A stretch of DNA of 5,315 bases, from the NCBI GenBank assembly GCA_005888395.1, contig VAXF01000174.1:1-5315 (forward strand). The letters are read 5' to 3'. Positions 1 to 5,315 of the stretch are shown here, piece after piece. The stretch comes from Actinomycetota bacterium. GTDB lineage: Bacteria; Actinomycetota; Acidimicrobiia; Acidimicrobiales; AC-25. Within the stretch, counting starts at the first letter, position 1, and every line of letters begins with the position of its first letter. The notes under the pieces are model-generated. The model was not told the DNA's origin. It did not search any database and was given only the letters and a program-made list of their open reading frames with translations. A program made the translations under genes and the position numbers.

Positions 1-547
1 GACGCCCGAGCGGGCGGACCCCCGCCATGGTGTGGTGGGCAGCGTCGCGCGCCGCGGTACGGGTGGCGACCAGCAGCCCGACCAGCAGCAGGCTCAGGAG
101 CAGCAGGGCCGCGCCCCAGACCGCGAGCAGCGATCGGAGGGGCTCGCCGACAGCCGCGCCCAGCACGCCGCCGATGCGGTGATGATGGCCGGCGAGGTCG
201 AGGAGCCCGATCGACGCGCCCACGACCATGAGCGAGCCGATGGCCACACGAGCGGGGTCGTCTCGGTGCCTGCCTCGCAGGAGCACGGCGCCCACCGCGG
301 CCAGCGCCGGCGGCACCAGGAAGCGGCCCCACCCGAACAGCTCGCGCGCCGCGTCGCGTACGGCTCGCCCGGCGGGCCCGGTCAGGTCGGCGTAGATCCC
401 GAGGGCGGCGAGCACGCCCAGCACGAGCAGGACGACGCCCCACAGGTCGTCTGCCTGACGCCCGAGGTGGGTGGTGATCGCCCGCCTGAGCCGCGCCAGC
501 GGCGACGCACGGCGGCGTGAGCTCCGACGACGGGTGCGAGTAGCCAC
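1..547 (-). CDS. ftsK: FtsK/SpoIIIE family DNA translocase, N-terminal membrane part (partial, runs off left edge)
   Basis: FtsK is a septum-anchored, ATP-driven DNA pump that moves chromosome ends out of the closing division septum. Only the first 182 codons are in the window, so the Walker motor and the gamma DNA-reading domain lie off the left edge. The visible part begins MATRTRRRSSRRR, a basic cytoplasmic tail. Four hydrophobic segments follow at about residues 36-54, 72-91, 100-120 and 137-161, matching the four-helix FtsK membrane domain. Typical FtsK text includes DLWGVVLLVLGVLAALGIY and FGWGRFLVPP. I chose the GTG at 547 because the basic tail starts there and no ATG exists in frame before the upstream TGA. 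No Shine-Dalgarno sequence precedes it, so the start is the least certain part. The position just after rnj fits the known actinobacterial order. The identification is by recognition of the N-terminal pattern, not of the motor. Confidence 0.88.
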   Translation of the reverse strand, partial: MATRTRRRSSRRRASPLARLRRAITTHLGRQADDLWGVVLLVLGVLAALGIYADLTGPAGRAVRDAARELFGWGRFLVPPALAAVGAVLLRGRHRDDPARVAIGSLMVVGASIGLLDLAGHHHRIGGVLGAAVGEPLRSLLAVWGAALLLLSLLLVGLLVATRTAARDAAHHTMAGVRPLGR

Positions 548-609
548 AGTGGCAACAACCGTAACAGGAGCAACATCGCCAACAGCGGCTGGCTCTCCGC
601 CCAACCGAA

Positions 610-653
610 CTGGGTCGATATCCGCCTGTCATGACGGGCGGATGTCGACCCAG
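610..653. terminator. 44-base near-perfect palindrome between rnj and ftsK, probable terminator-like stem
   Basis: The arms are CTGGGTCGATATCCGCC and GGCGGATGTCGACCCAG around a TGTCATGACG centre that is itself self-complementary except at its ends. Of the 22 opposed base pairs, 20 are Watson-Crick; the exceptions are 619/644 and 627/636, both T opposite G on the plus strand. It lies 20 bases after the rnj stop and 63 bases before the ftsK start. No T-run follows on either side, so it is not a classic intrinsic terminator. Actinobacteria often use long stems without a U-tract, which makes a terminator or mRNA 3'-end stabiliser after rnj the simplest reading. A dyad bound by a protein is the main alternative. 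Confidence 0.6.
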
Positions 654-673
654 AACGAGGAGGTGGGCGGGCT

Positions 674-2335
674 TCAGGCCTCCATCACGACGGGGACGAT
701 CATCGGGCGGCGGCGGGTGCGCTCGTTGACGAACTTGCCGAGCGACTGGCGGGCGTGGCGGCGGAGGGTCTCGAAGTCGGTGGCGCCCTCGTCGGCGGCC
801 GCCTCCAACGACGCGAGCACGACGGCCCGCGCCTCCTCGAGGAGGTCCTCGGCCTCGGGCGCGTGGACCCAGCCCCGCGTGATGATCTCCGGCCCGCTGA
901 TCACCTCACCGGAGTGGGCGTCGACCGTCACCACCACCACGACCATGCCCTCCTCGGCCAGCACGCGGCGATCGCGTAGCACGCCGTGGCCCACGTCGCC
1001 GACGATGCCGTCGACGTAGAGGTAACCGGCGGGCACCTCGTCGACGAACTCGATGCCGTCGTCGCCGAGCTCGATGACGTCGCCGTCCTCGGCGAGGAGC
1101 ACGTTGGCGGCGGGCACACCCATCTCCATCGCCAGCCGGGCGTGGTGGGTGAGGTGGCGGAACTCGCCGTGGACCGGCACGAAGAAGTCCGGCCGGGCGA
1201 TCGACAGCAGGGTCTCCAGCTCGCGCTGCTGGGCGTGACCGGTGACGTGCACCTCGGCGACGCCCGCGTGCACCACCTCGGCGCCCAGGCGCCACAGTCC
1301 GTCGATCACCTTGTTGACGCTGTACTCGTTGCCGGGGATCGCGTGCGAGCTCAGGATCACGACATCGCCCTCGCCGACCTTCACCCACTTGTTCTCGCCG
1401 GCCGCCATCAACGCGAGCGCCGACAGCGGCTCGCCCTGCGAGCCCGTCGAGATGACACAGAGCCGCGACGGATCGAGGTCGCCGATGCGCTCGATGTCGA
1501 CGATGGCGTCGTCGGGGACGTGCAGCAGGTCCATCTCGCGCGCGAGGGCGACGTTCTTGCCCATCGAGCGCCCGAGGGTCGCGACGGTGCGGCCGGTAGC
1601 GATCGCGGCGTCGGCGACCTGCTGGATGCGGTGGATGTGGCTGGCGAAGCACCCGACGATCATGCGCTTGTCGGCGTGACTGCGGAACGTGTCGAGCAGC
1701 ACGCGCCCCACGGCCCGCTCGCTCGCTGAGTGGCCGGGCTCCTCGGCGTTGGTGGAGTCGGATAGCAGCAGGCGGATGCCGTGCTCGCGAGCGATGGCGC
1801 CGATGCGGCCGAGGTCGGTGACGCGGTTGTCAACCGGGGTGAGGTCGAGCTTGAAGTCGCCCGAGTGGAGGATCACGCCCTGCGGCGTGTGGAACGCGGT
1901 GGCGAAGCCGTGCGGCACCGAATGGGTGACGGGGATGAGCTCGACGTCGAAGGGGCCGATGGTGCGGCGCTCGCCGTCGTGGACCGGCACGAGCTCGGTG
2001 CGGCCGAGGAGCCCGGCCTCCTCGATGCGGTTGCGGGCCAGCCCGAGGGTGAGCGGCGAGCCGTAGATCGGGAAGGAGAGCTCGCGCAGCAGGAACGACA
2101 GCCCGCCCACGTGGTCCTCGTGCCCGTGGCTGAGCAGGCAACCCTCGATGCGATCGGCGTTGTCGCGCAGGTACGTGAAGTCGGGCAGCACCAGGTCGAT
2201 GCCCGGCATCTCCGCGTCCGGGAACATGAGGCCGCAGTCGAGCAGCAGGATGCGGCCGTCGATCTCGAAGCAGGCGCAGTTGCGCCCGATCTCGCCGAGC
2301 CCGCCCAGGAAGGCGATGCGGACCGCTTCAGCCAC
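674..2335 (-). CDS. rnj: Ribonuclease J (metallo-beta-lactamase/beta-CASP RNase)
   Basis: This is a cytoplasmic zinc-dependent RNase with endonuclease and 5'-3' exonuclease activity, used in mRNA decay and rRNA maturation. The 553 residues match the usual length of about 555. The metallo-beta-lactamase signature is SHGHEDHVGG, with H70, H72, D74 and H75; further metal-site candidates are H138 in THSVPH and D160 in HSGDFK. The beta-CASP part shows DSTNAEEPG (D193), ASHIHRIQQ (H233, H235), STGSQGEPLSAL near 296, VTGHAQQREL (H367) and VPVHGEFRHL (H389, H394). The C-terminal domain follows from about residue 440. The start is GTG at 2335, giving MAEAVRIAFLGGLGEIGRN, the normal RNase J beginning. 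It overlaps the end of dapA by 8 bases (GTGGCTGA) with no clear Shine-Dalgarno sequence, so translation is probably coupled to dapA. An oddity is HSVPH where many homologues have HSIPD or HSIPE. Confidence 0.97.
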   Translation of the reverse strand: MAEAVRIAFLGGLGEIGRNCACFEIDGRILLLDCGLMFPDAEMPGIDLVLPDFTYLRDNADRIEGCLLSHGHEDHVGGLSFLLRELSFPIYGSPLTLGLARNRIEEAGLLGRTELVPVHDGERRTIGPFDVELIPVTHSVPHGFATAFHTPQGVILHSGDFKLDLTPVDNRVTDLGRIGAIAREHGIRLLLSDSTNAEEPGHSASERAVGRVLLDTFRSHADKRMIVGCFASHIHRIQQVADAAIATGRTVATLGRSMGKNVALAREMDLLHVPDDAIVDIERIGDLDPSRLCVISTGSQGEPLSALALMAAGENKWVKVGEGDVVILSSHAIPGNEYSVNKVIDGLWRLGAEVVHAGVAEVHVTGHAQQRELETLLSIARPDFFVPVHGEFRHLTHHARLAMEMGVPAANVLLAEDGDVIELGDDGIEFVDEVPAGYLYVDGIVGDVGHGVLRDRRVLAEEGMVVVVVTVDAHSGEVISGPEIITRGWVHAPEAEDLLEEARAVVLASLEAAADEGATDFETLRRHARQSLGKFVNERTRRRPMIVPVVMEA

Positions 2336-3212
2336 GGGTCAGGTTTGCGTACACCTCACGGGCGCGGTCCTCGAGACCGTCGGGGCAGGGACCCAGCGGG
2401 AGCCGGCACTGGCCGACGCGGAGGCCCAGCGTGCGCATCATGGCCTTCGACGGGAGCGGGTTGGGCGTCGTGTCGCCGCTCTCGAACGCCCACGACTCGA
2501 GCAGCCGGTCGTGCACGGCGCGCGCGCCTTCGACGTCGCCCTTCTTGAACGCGGTGATCATCTCGCCGATCTGGGGCCCGGCCCAGTGGCTGGCGACGCT
2601 GATGACGCCCACGGCGCCCAGCGCCAGCAGCGGCAGCGTCTGGTCGTCGTTGCCGCTGTACACCTCGAAGGTGTCGGGTGCGTCTGCGATGAGCACGGCC
2701 GACGACGCCACGTCGAGGGCGGCGTCCTTCACCCCGACGATCGTGGGCACCTCACGCGCCAGCCGGAGCATGACCTCGTTCGACACCTTGCGGCCCGTGC
2801 GGATCGGGATGTCGTAGATGAGGATCGGCAGGCCGGTGGCTCCGGCGACCGCCTGGAAGTGCGCCTCGAGACCGGCCTGCGAGGGCCGGTTGTAGTACGG
2901 CGTCACCACGAGCGCGCCGGCGACGCCGCACTCGGCCGCCACCTTGGTGAGCTCGATCGAGTGGGCGGTGTCGTTGGTGCCCGTGCCGGCGACCACCGGC
3001 ACCGTGACGGCCTCGGCGACGGCGCGCCACAGCTCGCGGTCCTCGTCGTCGGAGAGCACCGGCCCTTCCCCCGTCGTGCCGGCGACGACGAGACCGTCGC
3101 TGCCGTGGTCGGTGAGCCAGCGGGCCAGCTCCACGGCCGCGTCGACGTCGAGGGCGCCGTCGCCGGCGAAGGGCGTGACCATGGCCGTGACGACCTCACC
3201 GAACCTCGCCAT
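2328..3212 (-). CDS. dapA: 4-hydroxy-tetrahydrodipicolinate synthase (DapA)
   Basis: DapA condenses pyruvate with aspartate semialdehyde, the first committed step towards diaminopimelate (peptidoglycan) and lysine. The product has 294 residues, the usual size of this TIM-barrel aldolase. The visible active site is AGTTGEGP with T46 and T47, PYYNRP with Y107, YDIPIRTG with Y133 and R138, and the Schiff-base lysine K162 in VGVKDAA; these positions line up almost exactly with the E. coli enzyme (T44, T45, Y107, Y133, R138, K161). The start is the ATG at 3212 (MARFGEVVTAMVTPF) because a strong Shine-Dalgarno sequence sits just upstream; a longer in-frame reading from 3323 lies inside the preceding gene and has no DapA-like sequence. 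It overlaps the winged-helix gene by 17 bases and rnj by 8. The dapA family also includes other pyruvate aldolases, but the rnj neighbour and the conserved residues favour DapA proper. Confidence 0.95.
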   Translation of the reverse strand: MARFGEVVTAMVTPFAGDGALDVDAAVELARWLTDHGSDGLVVAGTTGEGPVLSDDEDRELWRAVAEAVTVPVVAGTGTNDTAHSIELTKVAAECGVAGALVVTPYYNRPSQAGLEAHFQAVAGATGLPILIYDIPIRTGRKVSNEVMLRLAREVPTIVGVKDAALDVASSAVLIADAPDTFEVYSGNDDQTLPLLALGAVGVISVASHWAGPQIGEMITAFKKGDVEGARAVHDRLLESWAFESGDTTPNPLPSKAMMRTLGLRVGQCRLPLGPCPDGLEDRAREVYANLTRG

Positions 3213-3810
3213 CCGGCTCCTCTCCTCGCTCGATGCCCAACGTGGCCAGCAGGTCCTCGTGCAATTCGAACCACACCGAGTGGTACGAGTCGAGCACCGG
3301 CTTGGTGAACCAGTCCACCTCACCGGCGCGCACCCGGTCCACCGCGTTTGTCAGGCGCGGGCCGTAGCGGGCGAACCGCGGCAGGGAGGCGGCCAGGTCG
3401 TCCGCGATCGGCAGGACCGCTTCGTGGACGATCATGAGCCGTTCGATGGGGCTATTTCTCCGGCCCGCCTCCACGGGCGGGCCCTCACCACCCTCGAGCT
3501 GCCAGTCGGTGCAAGCCGAGAGCAGCTCGTGGTTGAGCCCGAGGAACCGCCCGTAGCAGTCGCGTACCGCGGCTTCGGCGCCGCTCGCCGCCAACTCGTC
3601 GCCGGCCAGACGCCGGTGCTCCTCGCGGCCTCCGGGCGTCAGCGACCACCCCGATACACGACCGTCCCGGCGGCGAACGAGCTCATCCGCCTGCAGCTTG
3701 GCCAGCGCGTGGTCGACGACGTTCGGCTCGAGCCCCGACGTGCGGACGACGACGTCGTTGTCGCCGAACCCCTTCAGCCGGAGCGCGTGCAACACGAGAA
3801 GCCGGCTCAC
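3196..3810 (-). CDS. Winged-helix (MarR/PadR-like) putative transcriptional regulator
   Basis: The 204-residue product has an N-terminal winged-helix fold by pattern. A helix at residues 3-13 (RLLVLHALRLK) is followed by GFGDNDVVVRTSG, a recognition-helix candidate at about 28-44 (LEPNVVDHALAKLQADE), and a wing with RRRDGRVSGWSLTPGGREEH, in which LTPGG is typical of MarR/PadR proteins. A linker rich in glycine and proline at about 105-120 leads to a mostly helical C-terminal region ending SYHSVWFELHEDLLATLGIE, whose role I cannot assign. There is no membrane segment. The start is GTG at 3810; an in-frame TAA lies 9 bases upstream, so the gene cannot begin earlier, and no Shine-Dalgarno sequence is visible. 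It begins 19 bases after the diiron gene and ends inside dapA. It could regulate this cluster, or be an accessory protein that has kept a DNA-binding fold. The class is likely; the target is unknown. Confidence 0.75.
   Translation of the reverse strand: MSRLLVLHALRLKGFGDNDVVVRTSGLEPNVVDHALAKLQADELVRRRDGRVSGWSLTPGGREEHRRLAGDELAASGAEAAVRDCYGRFLGLNHELLSACTDWQLEGGEGPPVEAGRRNSPIERLMIVHEAVLPIADDLAASLPRFARYGPRLTNAVDRVRAGEVDWFTKPVLDSYHSVWFELHEDLLATLGIERGEEPDGEVR
3217..3227 (-). promoter_or_regulatory. Ribosome binding site of dapA
   Basis: On the minus strand this reads GAGGAGAGGAG, two overlapping AGGAG cores at spacings of 9 and 4 bases from the ATG at 3212. It decides the dapA start and lies inside the last codons of the winged-helix gene, where it encodes part of the ERGEEPD tail. 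The strength of this site suggests that dapA translation need not depend on the upstream gene, despite their overlap. Confidence 0.85.
3462..3483. repeat. Short GC-rich inverted repeat inside the winged-helix gene
   Basis: GGCCCGCC and GGCGGGCC form an 8-base perfect stem around a 6-base loop (TCCACG). It falls in the codons for the linker between the two halves of the winged-helix protein. It could pause ribosomes or destabilise the message between domains, but stems of this size are expected by chance in DNA this rich in G and C. Confidence 0.35.
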
Positions 3811-3829
3811 GCCGGAAGGTTACGCGGCG

Positions 3830-4900
<1,071 letters not shown>

Positions 4901-4905
4901 GGTCA

Positions 4906-5315
4906 CTACCCCCTCAAGGTTGCTTGCTGGACGAGCCCGGGGAGGACGAACGCCCTCACCAGGCGGCGGACCGACTCCTCGTCGCGCACGTCGACCCACG
5001 GTGCGGGGCAGGCCGTGTACGAGAGGACCATGCGCGCCAGCCACTCGGCGGCGCGGGACGCCTCGTCGGGCCCGACGTGGGGGGCCAGGTACGGGGCGGC
5101 GAACTCGCTGATCGTGCGGAGGACGCTGTCCATCTGGTGGAAGCAGATCCTCGGCAGCAGCACCTCGGGCTCGTGGGCGAGCAGGAACTGCAGCGCGTCG
5201 TGGCCGGCCAGCCGGCGGGCGGCCTCGGTAATCCCGGCGACCACCAGCTCCTCGAGGTCGTCGATGCCGTCGAGGCGCAGGCGGAGAGCGTCGAACAGGG
5301 CCGCTACCTCGCGCT
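4906..5315 (-). CDS. TetR/AcrR-type transcriptional regulator, C-terminal part (partial, runs off right edge)
   Basis: The reading frame is open to the right edge and gives 135 residues, beginning REVAALFDALRLRLDGIDD and ending VQQATLRG before a TAG at 4906. It is strongly helical, and the segment LVVAGITEAARRLAGHDALQ followed by FLLAHEPEVLLP resembles the ligand-binding domain of TetR-family regulators, which usually repress nearby genes until a small molecule binds. The N-terminal helix-turn-helix that would prove the family is outside the window, so the assignment rests on the C-terminal pattern and on the common pairing of TetR regulators with oxidative enzymes. An internal GTG at 5244 is possible as a start, but the frame upstream of it continues the same helical domain, so the gene clearly extends further. 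It ends 5 bases before the diiron gene. Confidence 0.7.
   Translation of the reverse strand, partial: REVAALFDALRLRLDGIDDLEELVVAGITEAARRLAGHDALQFLLAHEPEVLLPRICFHQMDSVLRTISEFAAPYLAPHVGPDEASRAAEWLARMVLSYTACPAPWVDVRDEESVRRLVRAFVLPGLVQQATLRG
4909..4915 (-). promoter_or_regulatory. Ribosome binding site of the diiron gene
   Basis: The minus strand reads GAGGGGG, 8 bases before the ATG at 4900. It overlaps the last codons of the TetR gene, whose TAG stop lies between the site and the ATG. This supports the 4900 start over the longer in-frame reading from 5044 and suggests translational coupling of the two genes. Confidence 0.75.

Noticed and set aside
32..520. A plus-strand open frame of 162 codons at the left edge.
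   Set aside because: It is rich in Q, R, G and P and lies opposite the four membrane segments of FtsK, whose hydrophobic pattern is far more convincing.
382..582. A 66-codon minus-strand frame starting with a hydrophobic peptide.
   Set aside because: Beyond its first 25 or so residues it is a low-complexity frame-shifted reading of ftsK. I keep only its start region as a low-interest observation and do not list it as a gene.
986..1729. A plus-strand open frame of 247 codons inside rnj.
   Set aside because: It is rich in V, D, E and H and mirrors the rnj codons; no ribosome binding site or domain supports it.
2148..3308. A 386-codon open frame on the plus strand, antisense to dapA and the start of rnj.
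   Set aside because: Its product is rich in R, G, A, V and H with no recognisable domain, which is the usual result of reading GC-rich coding DNA on the opposite strand. dapA and rnj are beyond doubt here.
3213..3323. A 37-residue N-terminal extension of DapA.
   Set aside because: The extension reads MRWTGSPSRCSTRTTRC, which is out-of-frame winged-helix coding sequence. The ATG at 3212 has a strong ribosome binding site and the normal DapA N-terminus.
4901..5044. A 48-residue N-terminal extension of the diiron protein.
   Set aside because: It is rich in R, G and P, overlaps the TetR coding sequence in another frame, and the ATG at 4900 has its own ribosome binding site.

Overview
The window is a compact stretch of high-GC bacterial DNA, roughly two-thirds G+C by eye, in which all six recognisable genes are read from the minus strand. 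The block dapA - rnj - ftsK is a conserved gene order of Actinomycetota (mycobacteria and corynebacteria carry related arrangements, usually with thyX and dapB close to dapA). Together with GTG starts, GC-rich third codon positions and a TetR/diiron/winged-helix trio, this points to an actinobacterium. A deep-branching lineage such as Acidimicrobiia is my guess and is not demonstrated by the sequence.

Layout in the direction of transcription (right to left): (1) the C-terminal part of a TetR-type regulator, running off the right edge and ending at 4906; (2) five bases later, a complete ferritin-like/R2-like diiron protein of 356 residues (4900-3830) with a symmetric E...ExxH...E...ExxH ligand pattern; (3) after 19 bases, a winged-helix (MarR/PadR-like) protein of 204 residues (3810-3196); (4) overlapping it by 17 bases, dapA for 4-hydroxy-tetrahydrodipicolinate synthase (3212-2328), with a very strong Shine-Dalgarno sequence inside the upstream gene; (5) overlapping dapA by 8 bases, rnj for ribonuclease J (2335-674); (6) a 126-base intergenic gap holding a 44-base near-perfect palindrome (610-653); (7) the N-terminal 182 codons of an FtsK/SpoIIIE DNA translocase (547 to beyond base 1) with four membrane segments.

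Genes 1 to 5 are packed tightly enough to be one transcription unit. It would join a regulated oxidative enzyme of unknown substrate to lysine/diaminopimelate synthesis and RNA processing. The palindrome is the only obvious structural punctuation, and it separates rnj from ftsK. There is no stretch above 300 bases without a gene. I see no tRNA or rRNA, CRISPR array, insertion sequence or phage gene. The window is mostly ordinary core genome. The parts worth a second look are the palindrome, the small TetR/diiron/winged-helix module fused to the front of dapA, and the unusual start region of ftsK.
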